Shown: positions 36,000 through 44,629 of the stretch, piece by piece
Layout of the letters: each line of letters opens with the position of its first letter
How positions within the stretch are numbered: position 1 is the stretch's first letter
Assembly (NCBI GenBank): GCA_022844225.1
Contig: JALHMC010000005.1
Span: 94,782-158,781 of the forward strand
Reading direction: 5' to 3'
Origin: Hyphomicrobiaceae bacterium
GTDB lineage: Bacteria > Pseudomonadota > Alphaproteobacteria > Rhizobiales > Hyphomicrobiaceae
Length of the DNA stretch: 64,000 bases
The notes under the pieces: generated by a model
What the model saw: the letters and a program-made list of their open reading frames with translations, nothing else
Told to the model about the DNA's origin: nothing
Database searches by the model: none
Program-made: the position numbers and the translations under genes

Positions 36000-36938
36000 T
36001 CAGCCGCCCACGTGCCGGATCACCTTGTCACCGAACTCTGCGAGACGGCTCTCGAGGCCCGAATGGTCCAGTCCGCCGAACGTGTTGGCATGCTGCGTCG
36101 CGCCCGCCGGTCCACCCGCCATGAAGGCCGTGACCGGCAGCACGATGCGACCGGCGCCCTTGGCAGCCGTCTCGGCGACGGCCTTGAGGGGATCGATGCC
36201 GGAACCCGGCAGCGCACCGGGACAGCCCGTCGTGATCTCGATCGATGCAGGATCGCGACCGTTCTCCGTCGCCGTCTTCCTCATGAAGGCGATGATCGGC
36301 GCAATGTCGACCTGGGAGCCGGTCGCCGGAAAGAACCCGTCGCCCAGGATGGCAGCTCGGCGCGCCGCAGCCTCGGAATGGCCGCCGATGTGGATCGGCA
36401 CGCGGCCGCGCAAGGGCTTCGGATTGCAGCTCATGCCCGAGAAGTTGACGAACTTGCCGTCGTAGCTCGCATCGTCGGCGGCCCAGAGCGCGCGCATTGC
36501 AGCGATTGCTTCGTCCGCGCGCGCCCCGCGTTTCTCGAACGGCACGCCCAGCGCGTCGAACTCCTCTTTCAGCCAGCCGACGCCGATGCCGAGTTCGAGG
36601 CGTCCCCCACTCATGAAATCGAGCGTCGCCAGCTCCTTGGCGAGCACCACCGGATTGCGTTGCGGCAGGATCAGAATGCCCGTCATGCATCGCAACGTCG
36701 TCGTCGCGGCCAGCGCGAAGGCCATCCAGATCAACGGATCGGGAAGGTTCGTCTCCGGACCGCCGGGCAGACGGCCGGTCGGCGAGTAGGGATAACGGGA
36801 CGTGTAGTGGGTCGGCCAGACGACGTGTTCGATGACGACGAGGCTCTCGAACCCGGCAGCCTCGGCCGCGATCGCCAGGCGCTTGGCCCCGGCGGCATCG
36901 GGGAAATTCGAATTGGAGAAATGCAGCGCGAATTTCAT
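36000..36938 (-). CDS. LLM-class oxidoreductase, F420-dependent type (third copy)
   Basis: A 312-residue luciferase-like protein with MKFALHFSNSNFPDA, VVIEHVVWPTHYTSRYPY near residue 34, RCMTGILILPQRNPVVLAKE near 85 and LELGIGVGWLKEEFDALG near 115, much like the protein of 12207-13166. It probably binds a flavin or F420 at a TIM barrel and oxidises or reduces a small substrate. The ATG at 36938 gives the usual family start; the frame runs on to 37109 without resemblance. Confidence 0.87.
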   Translation of the reverse strand: MKFALHFSNSNFPDAAGAKRLAIAAEAAGFESLVVIEHVVWPTHYTSRYPYSPTGRLPGGPETNLPDPLIWMAFALAATTTLRCMTGILILPQRNPVVLAKELATLDFMSGGRLELGIGVGWLKEEFDALGVPFEKRGARADEAIAAMRALWAADDASYDGKFVNFSGMSCNPKPLRGRVPIHIGGHSEAAARRAAILGDGFFPATGSQVDIAPIIAFMRKTATENGRDPASIEITTGCPGALPGSGIDPLKAVAETAAKGAGRIVLPVTAFMAGGPAGATQHANTFGGLDHSGLESRLAEFGDKVIRHVGG

Positions 36939-37112
36939 GGAGAGCCCCTGGCACGTCCTTTGTCGATCAGTGCCAAGTGTTGCATCCCTTGCGGCATCTA
37001 CAAAGCGCGCCGACAAGCCCTTGCTGGTCCGGGTCGGCTCGTCCAACATCGCGGAGGGCGGCCGGCACCGCCGCAGAGCCGGAGCATCCCCTGTGACCGA
37101 CACCACCACCGC

Positions 37113-38405
37113 ATGACGCGCCTCTCCCTCGCCGCCAGCCTCGCCCAGCGGCTGCCGTTCTACTATGGCTGGGTCGTGCTCGCCTGCGTCTGCTGCGCGG
37201 CGATCGCGCGCGTCGGTCCGGCAGTGGCGACGCTCTCGATTTTCGTCACCCCCATGACCGACGAGTTCGGCTGGTCGCGTACGGCCTTCTCCGGCGCCGT
37301 TTCGGTGGGCGGCGTTCTGGCGGCACTCACGTCGCCGATGATTGGCACGTTCCTCGACCGGAAGGGGCCGCGCACCATCCTTCTCGCCGCCATACTGACC
37401 ACCGGCGCGACCATCTTAATGCTTTCGGGCGTCGAATCCCTCCTCGGCTTCTATCTGCTGTTCTGCATTGCCAGGATGAACTTCGCCGGCCCGTTCGACC
37501 TGGGAACGCACGGCGCCGTGGTCAATTGGTTCGTGGCGCGCCGCCCATTGGCCACATCGATTGCGACTCTCGCCCAGATGGTCGGGCTGACCCTCATGCC
37601 GCTTATCGCCTACTGGGCGATGCTCCACGGCGGCTGGCGCACCGGATGGATAGCGATCGGCGTGACCGTGCTCGCCGTCGGATTCCTTCCGACATGGGCG
37701 TTGATGGTGCGCCGTCCCGAGGATTTGGGACTGTTGCCGGACGGCGGAGCCCCGCCGACGTCGGCTGCAGCCGGTAGCGCTGCGGCGCACCGTCCCCCAG
37801 TCGAAGAGCCGTCGTTCACGCGGGCGGAAGCGCTCGCGACACCCGCATTCTGGCTGCTCTCGCTGTATACGCTGCTGGTCTACCCAGTGCAGGCCGGCAT
37901 GAGCCTGCACCAGGCTGCACATCTCATGGAGCGCGGCGTCGGAGCGTCGGTCGCGGTATCGAGCGTCACGATGTTCTCAGCAACGTCCGGACTGGTCGGC
38001 CTTGCGTTCGGCATCATCCTGCGCCGCATCGGCGTCAGGGTCGGACTCGCCTTCTCGGGCGTCGCCCTCTGCGCGGCATCGCTGCTGATTGCGCGTGTCA
38101 CAAGTCCGTTCGAGGCGCTCGCCGCGGCTGGCATGTTCGGCCTCGCGATGGGCGGCATCCATACGGCTTTGCCCGTCGCATGGGCCGACTATTTCGGCCG
38201 CCGCAGCTTTGGCGCCATCCGTGGCGTTGCTTTGGCGATCCAGGTGACGGCTCAGGCGTCGGGGCCGCTCTTGTCGGGCGTGCTCAGGGATTGGACGGGA
38301 GACTACGCCGCCTCGCTGGCCGTTTTTGCAACCCTCGGAGGTCTCGCGGCCCTTGCGGCACTTCTCATCAAGGCCCCGCGGCCTCCGAAAAGGCAGGACG
38401 GCTGA
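37113..38405 (+). CDS. MFS transporter (second copy)
   Basis: A 430-residue major facilitator protein with about twelve spans, resembling the oxalate/formate antiporter-like and monocarboxylate-type branch (RLPFYYGWVVLACVCC start, FVTPMTDEFGWSRTAFSGAVS near 45, SPMIGTFLDRKGPRTI near 75). Middle loop carries a Pro/Ala-rich linker near residue 215. Substrate unknown. It diverges from the LLM gene and is followed, three bases on, by the stop of the convergent Crp-type gene. Confidence 0.85.
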   Translation: MTRLSLAASLAQRLPFYYGWVVLACVCCAAIARVGPAVATLSIFVTPMTDEFGWSRTAFSGAVSVGGVLAALTSPMIGTFLDRKGPRTILLAAILTTGATILMLSGVESLLGFYLLFCIARMNFAGPFDLGTHGAVVNWFVARRPLATSIATLAQMVGLTLMPLIAYWAMLHGGWRTGWIAIGVTVLAVGFLPTWALMVRRPEDLGLLPDGGAPPTSAAAGSAAAHRPPVEEPSFTRAEALATPAFWLLSLYTLLVYPVQAGMSLHQAAHLMERGVGASVAVSSVTMFSATSGLVGLAFGIILRRIGVRVGLAFSGVALCAASLLIARVTSPFEALAAAGMFGLAMGGIHTALPVAWADYFGRRSFGAIRGVALAIQVTAQASGPLLSGVLRDWTGDYAASLAVFATLGGLAALAALLIKAPRPPKRQDG

Positions 38406-38408
38406 GGC

Positions 38409-39110
38409 TCAGCCCGCTGCTGATGCCCAGTCCTCAAGGCCTTGCCTGTCCGTGATGATGATCTCGCCGTCCTCGGTCCGCACGAGACCCGCTTCGCGTA
38501 AGCGGCCGAGTTCGCGGCTGGTATTTTCACGCGAGAGGCCAAGGTAGCTGCCGAGATCCTTCTGTGACAATTTGATGTCGAGATGCGTGCCGTCGGCGGC
38601 CTCGCGGCCATGCAACGCCGCGAGCCGCAACAGTCCATGCGCCGCCTTGGCCGACATCTGCAAAAGACCGTGCTCGACCATGGCCGATGCCATGCGCAGC
38701 TTGCTCGCGAGTACACTGACGATGCCCAGCAGAGCCGCGGGGTAACGCTCGAGCACGGCGAACAAATCCCGACGATGGATCAACGCCGCCTCGGTCGGCT
38801 CGAGCGCTGTCGCATCGGCGGAGCGTCCCTTGCCGTCGAGCACGGCGATCTCCCCGTTCAAATCGCCGGGGCCGAGAAAGTTCAGCACCACCTCCCGCGC
38901 GTCGTCGCTAATGTTGGAGATCTTCACACGCCCGGCGAGGATGACCATAAGGCTGTCGCCTTCGTCACCACGTCGATAGAGCATTTCGCCCTTGCCGAAG
39001 CGAACATGACGGGCCCGCCCGACCAGCACATCGATCGCCTCGTCCGGCAGACGGCCGAGCACGCTTTTCGACTTCAATACGCTGCGGCTCAACGTGTCCT
39101 GAATGGCCAT
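38409..39110 (-). CDS. Crp/Fnr-family transcriptional regulator
   Basis: A 233-residue regulator with an N-terminal cyclic-nucleotide-binding-type domain (GEMLYRRGDEGDSLMVILAGRVKI, near residue 41) and a C-terminal winged helix: KLSQKDLGSYLGLSRENTSRELGRLREAGL near 178. It lacks the N-terminal cysteines of Fnr, so it is not a 4Fe-4S oxygen sensor of that type. The effector is unknown. Targets cannot be assigned; the divergent region beyond its start, toward the His-rich gene, is about 150 bases. Confidence 0.9.
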   Translation of the reverse strand: MAIQDTLSRSVLKSKSVLGRLPDEAIDVLVGRARHVRFGKGEMLYRRGDEGDSLMVILAGRVKISNISDDAREVVLNFLGPGDLNGEIAVLDGKGRSADATALEPTEAALIHRRDLFAVLERYPAALLGIVSVLASKLRMASAMVEHGLLQMSAKAAHGLLRLAALHGREAADGTHLDIKLSQKDLGSYLGLSRENTSRELGRLREAGLVRTEDGEIIITDRQGLEDWASAAG

Positions 39111-39201
39111 GCCTCATCCCAGCTCCCGGGAGTGGGCCACCGACGACCAGCCCCCATCAGACAACCCTACCGCGCCTGCAGCCCAGAGGCATCCCCAACG
39201 A

Positions 39202-39231
39202 CAAACCCCGGCGCGCCAGAGGCCGCCGGGG
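39202..39231 (-). terminator. Hairpin after the His/Tyr-rich gene
   Basis: Minus-strand stem CCCCGGCG/CGCCGGGG (8 bp) with a ten-base loop and TTTGT after it, about 30 bases past the stop codon. A moderately good rho-independent terminator. Confidence 0.65.
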
Positions 39232-39259
39232 TGGAGGTTAGGCGCGGCGTGAAGCCGGA

Positions 39260-39532
39260 TCACCACCAAACGAGGCACTTCTTGCTGTAGCCGTGGCTCC
39301 ACACTTTGCAGCCATAGTGCGACGGCTTGTAGTGGCGATGGCCATAGTGGCGCTTGTGGCCATAGTGGCGCTTGTGGCCGTAGCCGTGGTGTTTGTGGCC
39401 GTAATGCTTGTGACCGTAGCTGCGCTTATGGTAGCCGGCCTCGGCTTCGCTGCTGCCGAGGCTGACGCTGCCGAGCAGGGTGGCGGCGCCGAGAAGGCCA
39501 GTAACGGCGAGGGTCGAAATCTTGCTGAGCAT
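39260..39532 (-). CDS. Secreted His/Tyr/Gly-rich repeat protein (90 aa)
   Basis: A 90-residue protein with a Sec signal peptide (hydrophobic LAVTGLLGAATLLGSVSLG, cleavage near AEA at 32). The mature 58 residues hold 14 His, 9 Tyr and many Gly and Lys or Arg in YGHK(R/H)H-type repeats, and two Cys (75, 86) in a less repetitive WSHGYSKKC tail ending in aromatic residues. It could bind metal ions such as Cu, Zn or Ni at the periplasm or cell surface; this is inferred from composition. Similar short His/Tyr-rich secreted proteins are common but unnamed in Hyphomicrobiales. GGAG site is present. Confidence 0.72.
   Translation of the reverse strand: MLSKISTLAVTGLLGAATLLGSVSLGSSEAEAGYHKRSYGHKHYGHKHHGYGHKRHYGHKRHYGHRHYKPSHYGCKVWSHGYSKKCLVWW
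39340..39375. repeat. Perfect tandem 18-bp repeat in the His-rich gene
   Basis: Two identical adjacent 18-base units (39340-39357 and 39358-39375) encode part of the YGHKRH repeats; further imperfect units continue on either side. Such a tract is prone to slippage in whole codons. Confidence 0.8.
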
Positions 39533-39652
39533 GAGTCGTCTCCATCAGGGTCCAGAGTGGTCGGGGGCCGACACTTGCCGCCTCCGATGAACTGACCTTG
39601 ATGCAAACCGGAAGCCAACGCTGTGTTGGCCAGCACACGCGAGGATTTTCGA

Positions 39653-40966
39653 TTAATTCTTCTGTCGCCTACGCAAGCCGTCCCAGTAGGCGAGCCGCTT
39701 CTTGATCTCACGCTCGAAACCCCGTTCCGGCGGGGCATAGAAGACCGGCCGCTCTCCCATCTCGTCGGGGAAGTAGCTCTGGCCGGAGAAGCCTTCGGCT
39801 GTATCGTGATCGTAGGCGTATCCGGCGCCGTAGCCTTCGTTGGCCATCAGTTTCGTCGGCGCGTTGAGAATGTGCTTCGGCGGGCTGAGGCTGCCGTGTT
39901 GCTTGGCCGCCTGCATCGCGGCCTTGTAGGCGATGTAGGCCGCATTCGATTTGGGCGCAGTTGCGAGGTAGATGGTGGCCTGCGCGAGTGCCAACTCGCC
40001 CTCCGGACTGCCGAGAAAATCGTACGTCTCCTTCGCCGCCAGTGCCTGCTGAAGCGCCTGCGGATCGGCAAGCCCTATATCTTCGACCGCCATGCGCACG
40101 AGACGCCGCGCCAGAAACAAGCGGTCCTCGCCGCCGTCGAGCATGCGCGCGAGCCAATAGAGCGCCGCATCGGGATCGGATCCACGCACGGACTTATGGA
40201 GCGCTGAAATCAAGTTGTAGTGCCCATCGCGGCTCTTATCGTAGAGCGGCGCACGGCGCTGGACGAGGTCGCTCAATCGCCCACGGTCGAGGGAGGCCCC
40301 ACCCGCCGCGACGGCGGCGAACACCTCCTCGACGAGGTTCAAGGCCGTGCGGCCGTCGCCGTCGGCCATTGCTGCGAGCGCTTCTCGCGCGTCGCCATCG
40401 AGTGGAAGCGGCCGGCCTTCGGCCACCTCGGCCCTGGCGATCAGCTTGTCGATGGCAACGCGATCGTGGCGATGCAGCACGAGCACCACAGCACGCGACA
40501 GAAGCGCCGCATTCAGCTCGAACGACGGGTTCTCTGTCGTTGCGCCGACGAGGGTGATGGTCCCGTCCTCCATCACCGGCAGGAAGCTGTCCTGCTGCGC
40601 CCGATTGAACCGATGGATCTCGTCAATAAAAAGCAGCGTCCCTTTACCCACTTCTCGCCGTGACCGGGCGCGGTCGAACGCCTTTTTGAGGTCCTGCACG
40701 CCGGAGAAGATCGCGGAGAGCTGTTCCAGCTCGAGCCCGACCTCGGCGGCGAGCAGACGGGCGATCGTGGTCTTGCCCGTACCGGGCGGCCCCCAGAGAA
40801 CGAGGCTCGGCATGCGCCCGGAAGACAACAGCCGCGTCAGAGTCCCGTCCGGGCCGACGAGGTGGTCCTGCCCGACCACGTCGGCGAGGCGCGTCGGGCG
40901 CAGCCGATCCGCGAGGGGTCGGCGCACCCCTTCCGTCATGCCTGCGGCTTCGAACAAACTTGTCAT
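39653..40966 (-). CDS. rarA: Replication-associated recombination protein A
   Basis: A 436-residue AAA+ ATPase (RarA/MgsA/WRNIP1 family) that acts at stalled forks. Walker A GPPGTGKTTIARLL is near residue 60, Walker B LLFIDEIHRFNRAQQ near 105, sensor GATTENPSFELN near 140; clamp-loader-like C-terminal domain follows, with SAPKHILNAPTKLMANEGYG-like residues (PPKHILNAPTKLMANEGYG) near the end. Length matches. The ATG is 51 bases past the flippase stop on the same strand; no strong ribosome binding site is seen, and ATG at 40939 is an alternative. Confidence 0.93.
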   Translation of the reverse strand: MTSLFEAAGMTEGVRRPLADRLRPTRLADVVGQDHLVGPDGTLTRLLSSGRMPSLVLWGPPGTGKTTIARLLAAEVGLELEQLSAIFSGVQDLKKAFDRARSRREVGKGTLLFIDEIHRFNRAQQDSFLPVMEDGTITLVGATTENPSFELNAALLSRAVVLVLHRHDRVAIDKLIARAEVAEGRPLPLDGDAREALAAMADGDGRTALNLVEEVFAAVAAGGASLDRGRLSDLVQRRAPLYDKSRDGHYNLISALHKSVRGSDPDAALYWLARMLDGGEDRLFLARRLVRMAVEDIGLADPQALQQALAAKETYDFLGSPEGELALAQATIYLATAPKSNAAYIAYKAAMQAAKQHGSLSPPKHILNAPTKLMANEGYGAGYAYDHDTAEGFSGQSYFPDEMGERPVFYAPPERGFEREIKKRLAYWDGLRRRQKN

Positions 40967-41017
40967 CGACCGGCAGACTAGGCCGGTTCGTGGCCGAACG
41001 CCATCGCGAGGCAAGCG

Positions 41018-42415
41018 TCACGCGCTGCGGAGATTGCTCCAGATCGCGATTCTGAGGCCAAGCTGCAGGCGGGCGACTGCCGTATTCAACGCAGCACTGA
41101 TCGCGAGCGATGTAGCCGTGGCGGTGGCCGCGCCGAGCAATCCCAGCCGCGGCACGAGAACGAGGTTGAGCGCAATATTCAGCAGCGCCACACAAACCGC
41201 GACACACGCCGTCGCCCGCTGTTGCCCGAGCATATTGAGCAGCAGCTCCGATGGGCCGGCGGCGGCCCGTCCCAGGAAGCCCAGGACAAGGATGAGCATG
41301 ACAGGATAGCCGTCCGCAAATTGCGGGCCGAAGAGCCACAGCAGCGGCTTACCGGCGAGCAGGATAAGCGCCGCGCCGGCCACGGATGGCCAGAACGTCC
41401 AGTTAACGGCCTGACGGATCGCCGCGACCAGCCCCTCCCTGTCGCCGCGCGCGTTCAACGCCGCGAAGCGATTGGCCATCGCACTGCCGACGGCATAGTG
41501 GATGAACATCACCAGGCTCATCGTCTTTGCTGCCGCGAAGTAGATGGCGACATCGCCAGGTCCCATCATCTGCGAGACGACAAGGACGTCCGTCGTCTGC
41601 AGGAGGACTTCCGAGAAGGTGATCGCCAGCAGCGGCAGCGAGGTGGCGAGCCAGCCTCGAATGTCCCCGCTCCTCGGCCCGAACTCGATCTCGCTGCGCA
41701 AACGTCGCCCCACGAGTACGGTCTGGATCACCGCTGCGGCCCACGTCCCCGCAACCGCCGCCATGGCCGCCGTCACCGCCGACATTGGCCAGCCCAGCTC
41801 GTGAGCCACCACCATGCCAGTAAGCACCAGCAGCGGGCGCAGAACGTAAGGTGGGAGCAAAGCCTCGACGAACCATCCGCGGCCGCGCCCAATGCCGTCC
41901 TGAACATCTGAGAGTGCAATCATCGGCACGCAAGCCAGCGCAATGATCGCAGGAAGCACATAGTGACCGGAAAGGGCTTCGCCCCACACCTGGAGCGCGA
42001 GAAGTCCCATTCCCGCGACGGTCGTCGCCATCGCAACCGGCACGATGCGCCCCGAGTACAGAAGTCCGCGAAGCAAAGCGTGCTCGCCCCGCTCGCGGTA
42101 TTCCGGGACGAGTCGGATCATCAATGTGGAGAGACCCAGGTTCGAGATCCCTCCGAGAACCAGAACCCAGGTCCACACGAAGACGTAGATGCCGTATTCG
42201 AAGCCCCCCATCCATCGGGCCAGGACGACTTGCGAAAGGTAGAGAATGCCCGCACTGGCAACCCGCACCAGAAAGGCGACCAGCGCGCCGCGCTGAACGG
42301 ACTGATGATCACTCGCGCCTCCTGCAAGCCCGGCGATCCAGCCGGCTAGCCGGACCGCCAGCGGCACGCCGCTAGCGCCGTCTGCCACGGCCGTCGCCTT
42401 GTCGGAAGTGAGCAT
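41018..42415 (-). CDS. Polysaccharide flippase-type membrane protein (MOP/MVF)
   Basis: A 465-residue membrane protein of the MOP superfamily of lipid-linked oligosaccharide flippases, with about twelve spans. The GALVAFLVRVASAGILYLSQVVLARWMGGFEYGIYVF start (residues 43 on) and EVLLQTTDVLVVSQMMGPGDVAIYFAA block near 260 are typical. It probably exports polysaccharide or LPS units, but no glycosyltransferase genes lie around it. The upstream part is charged. It probably forms a unit with rarA only by position. Confidence 0.85.
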   Translation of the reverse strand: MLTSDKATAVADGASGVPLAVRLAGWIAGLAGGASDHQSVQRGALVAFLVRVASAGILYLSQVVLARWMGGFEYGIYVFVWTWVLVLGGISNLGLSTLMIRLVPEYRERGEHALLRGLLYSGRIVPVAMATTVAGMGLLALQVWGEALSGHYVLPAIIALACVPMIALSDVQDGIGRGRGWFVEALLPPYVLRPLLVLTGMVVAHELGWPMSAVTAAMAAVAGTWAAAVIQTVLVGRRLRSEIEFGPRSGDIRGWLATSLPLLAITFSEVLLQTTDVLVVSQMMGPGDVAIYFAAAKTMSLVMFIHYAVGSAMANRFAALNARGDREGLVAAIRQAVNWTFWPSVAGAALILLAGKPLLWLFGPQFADGYPVMLILVLGFLGRAAAGPSELLLNMLGQQRATACVAVCVALLNIALNLVLVPRLGLLGAATATATSLAISAALNTAVARLQLGLRIAIWSNLRSA

Positions 42416-42544
42416 TGAATCGGACTCTCTGGGCAACCGAGCGCCGGCACAGCCGACCCTGTCGTCAACCCGATCGGGTGGTTCAGGCGACGCCATTCCG
42501 GACCGTTCCGATCCGCCGGCACCCTATACGTTACCGAGCGTCGG

Positions 42545-42796
42545 TTAACGCTCCTTGCACCGCCTGATTTCGCGTTGGCGGATGATCTCGGCCACCCCGG
42601 CCCAGGCCCAGGATCTTCCCGCATCGCCACCAAGTGCATGTTGCGTCGAAAAAAACTCGGCGACGCCGACGGCGAAATGCCCATGACGGCCCTCGAGCAC
42701 CGACGCCATCTCGCCGACCTCGCGGGGCGTCGGTGTGACGTCTTCATCGGGGTGCCAGCTTTGCGGCATGATCTGACCTTGGATACGTTGCTTCAT
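42545..42796 (-). CDS. Small hypothetical protein (83 aa)
   Basis: An 83-residue frame starting MKQRIQGQIMPQSWHPDED and continuing as an apparently helical soluble protein without a known domain. A longer upstream extension (to 43234) looks random. The ribosome binding site is weak, so the gene is plausible but not secure. Sits between the flippase gene and a divergent Pro-rich gene. Confidence 0.4.
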   Translation of the reverse strand: MKQRIQGQIMPQSWHPDEDVTPTPREVGEMASVLEGRHGHFAVGVAEFFSTQHALGGDAGRSWAWAGVAEIIRQREIRRCKER

Positions 42797-43088
42797 GGTT
42801 CTTTGCCCAAAAGCAAGAACGACGCCACCGCCGAAGCCCCGCTGGCGGGCCCGCTCCCGCGCCTCAGACATCTCGTTCCACGACAAAGCGTGCCACGTCG
42901 GAACGGCGCCGCTCCGTCGTGTCCCGAAACTATCCGTCGGAGCGCACGCCCATCGCCGGTGTACAGAATGGGTCTCGGGGGGGACGGCGAGGCCGCGCTC
43001 CGGTAGACTGGCACCCGTGGTACGAGCCTTGATTGGGCAGGCAACGAGTCGACCGGAGCCCTCGGCCTGTCGCGCGGAGACGACTAAG
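42797..43088. other. Intergenic region between two small genes
   Basis: About 290 bases with no supported gene; it includes overlapping spurious frames on both strands. It should contain the promoters of the two divergent small genes. No strong promoter or hairpin seen. Confidence 0.4.
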
Positions 43089-43388
43089 ATGCGACGTACA
43101 ATAGGAATGTCGAGGCATTGCCTCGCTCTGGCAGCTCTAGCATTCGCCGCCATCGCTGATGGTGGCATCGCTCGGGCCCAAAGCCCGTCTCCGCCGCCCC
43201 ATAGCGAGAAGCTCCCTGACGGCTTCGTTGTCACGCCGCCAAGCCCAACCCCATCCCCTCTGCCGCCCAGCGCCCGGGATAACCGCCGTCGAGACAGCCG
43301 GCCCGATGACGACCCTCAGCGCCAGCCCCAGCCCCAGCCGCCCGGGGGATGTCGGTACCAGGAGCAGGATCTCGAGTTGATCGTCTGA
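43089..43388 (+). CDS. Small secreted Pro-rich protein (99 aa)
   Basis: A 99-residue protein with a signal peptide (hydrophobic core HCLALAALAFAAIA, cleavage near ARA) and a mature region rich in Pro, Ser, Asp and Arg, ending in GGCRYQEQDLELIV. GGAG nine bases before the ATG gives good translational support, and the single conserved-looking C-terminal segment suggests selection. No function is assigned; it may be a periplasmic or surface protein. The frame extends far upstream without meaningful sequence. Confidence 0.55.
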   Translation: MRRTIGMSRHCLALAALAFAAIADGGIARAQSPSPPPHSEKLPDGFVVTPPSPTPSPLPPSARDNRRRDSRPDDDPQRQPQPQPPGGCRYQEQDLELIV

Positions 43389-43421
43389 GCGGCGCTTGCC
43401 TCGACCTCTAGATCTCTGACC

Positions 43422-44489
43422 TCACTGCTTGGCCGTTGCAGGCGCCTTGGCAGCAGACGTCGCCGCCTTGGCTGCACCCTTAGGCTGCTGGCCAGCACCC
43501 GCGGCGCGCGTCTGAGGTGCCGTCTTCGCCTTGGGTCCCCGAGGCTTACGTTTGGCAACCTGGCGTGCCGGCTTCCTCCCATTGCAGTTCCACGACGCGA
43601 CCGACATGCGCACGCTGCGAACGCCCTCGGCAACCGGATCGATCGGCATCGTCTCGATGGTCGGAACACCGAACCGCACCTTCCAGGCAGCGGTCTCGAA
43701 GCCATGGTTCAGAAGGCTGGCCGCCCGCAGGTTGCGATCATCCCCGGACGGCTCCCCCAGGACCACGGCAATGAGCCGTTTGCCGTCACGCGTGGCGCTC
43801 GCGGCGACGTTGAACCCTGAATCGCAAATGAACCCCGTTTTGATGCCGTCGGCCCCCTCGAACGAGCGCAGCAGTCCGTTGTGCGAACGAAGACGCTGCT
43901 CACCGAGCTGCATCTCGGAGAGGCCCCACACGGCACCATGCTCGGGAAAATCCTGCAACGCGGCGCGAGCCAGACGCGCCAGATCCCGAGCGGTCGAGAT
44001 CTGTCCTGGGACAGGCAGGCCGTGTGGATTGACAAACTGGGTGCGGCTCATGCCGAGGCGCTTGGCGGTGTCGTTCATGAGTTGAACGAACCCCTCCTCG
44101 GACCCACCAATCTTTTCCGCGAGCATAATGGCGACGTCATTCGCGGATTTCACGACCAGGGCGCGGATCGCAACGTCCACCCCGATCTCGGTGCCGATCG
44201 GAAGTCCCAGCTTGCTCGGCGCCTGCTCCAGCGCCTTTTCGGACACCACCACCGTGTCCGTCAGCTTGAGCCGACCCGACCTGATAGCCTCGAACGCGAG
44301 GTAGGCCGTCATCACTTTGGTGAGCGAGGCAGGATACCACTGGTGGTCCTGCTCTTCCGCATAGAGAACCCGGCCGCTGCCAGCCTCGACGAGAATGACG
44401 GGGCCCGCGCGCGCAGGCTCGAGGGGGACGCCGGCTGCCACCAACCAGACGAGGCATGCGGAGACGAGGGACTTGGCGCTCGATGTCAT
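43422..44489 (-). CDS. D-alanyl-D-alanine carboxypeptidase (PBP5/6-like) with basic tail
   Basis: A 355-residue penicillin-binding protein of the S11 family that trims the terminal D-alanine from peptidoglycan pentapeptides. All active-site motifs are present: SLTK (55-58), SAN (115-117) and KTG (217-219). A signal peptide ends about residue 27. From about residue 300 the usual amphipathic membrane anchor is replaced by a Lys/Ala/Pro/Gln-rich tail (for instance KPRGPKAKTAPQTRAAGAGQ). The tail could contact anionic wall or DNA but this is only compositional inference. GGGAG precedes the ATG; 30-40 bases from the end of the small Pro-rich gene, convergent. Confidence 0.9.
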   Translation of the reverse strand: MTSSAKSLVSACLVWLVAAGVPLEPARAGPVILVEAGSGRVLYAEEQDHQWYPASLTKVMTAYLAFEAIRSGRLKLTDTVVVSEKALEQAPSKLGLPIGTEIGVDVAIRALVVKSANDVAIMLAEKIGGSEEGFVQLMNDTAKRLGMSRTQFVNPHGLPVPGQISTARDLARLARAALQDFPEHGAVWGLSEMQLGEQRLRSHNGLLRSFEGADGIKTGFICDSGFNVAASATRDGKRLIAVVLGEPSGDDRNLRAASLLNHGFETAAWKVRFGVPTIETMPIDPVAEGVRSVRMSVASWNCNGRKPARQVAKRKPRGPKAKTAPQTRAAGAGQQPKGAAKAATSAAKAPATAKQ

Positions 44490-44629
44490 CGCGAAGGCTC
44501 CCTGGGCAACTCGCCGGATAGCAGCAGGCCGCACGGATCAATGCCATCCAAACCCGCCGATCTACGACCGGCGTGCATCTAAAGTTTATAGGTCCGGGCG
44601 TGCAAGCGGCCTTTTGAAGCGCTCCCTCA

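Noticed and set aside
39293..39595. Hydrophobic plus-strand frame
   Set aside because: It is the antisense reading of the His/Tyr-rich gene; the Val/Ala pattern arises from the complementary repeats.
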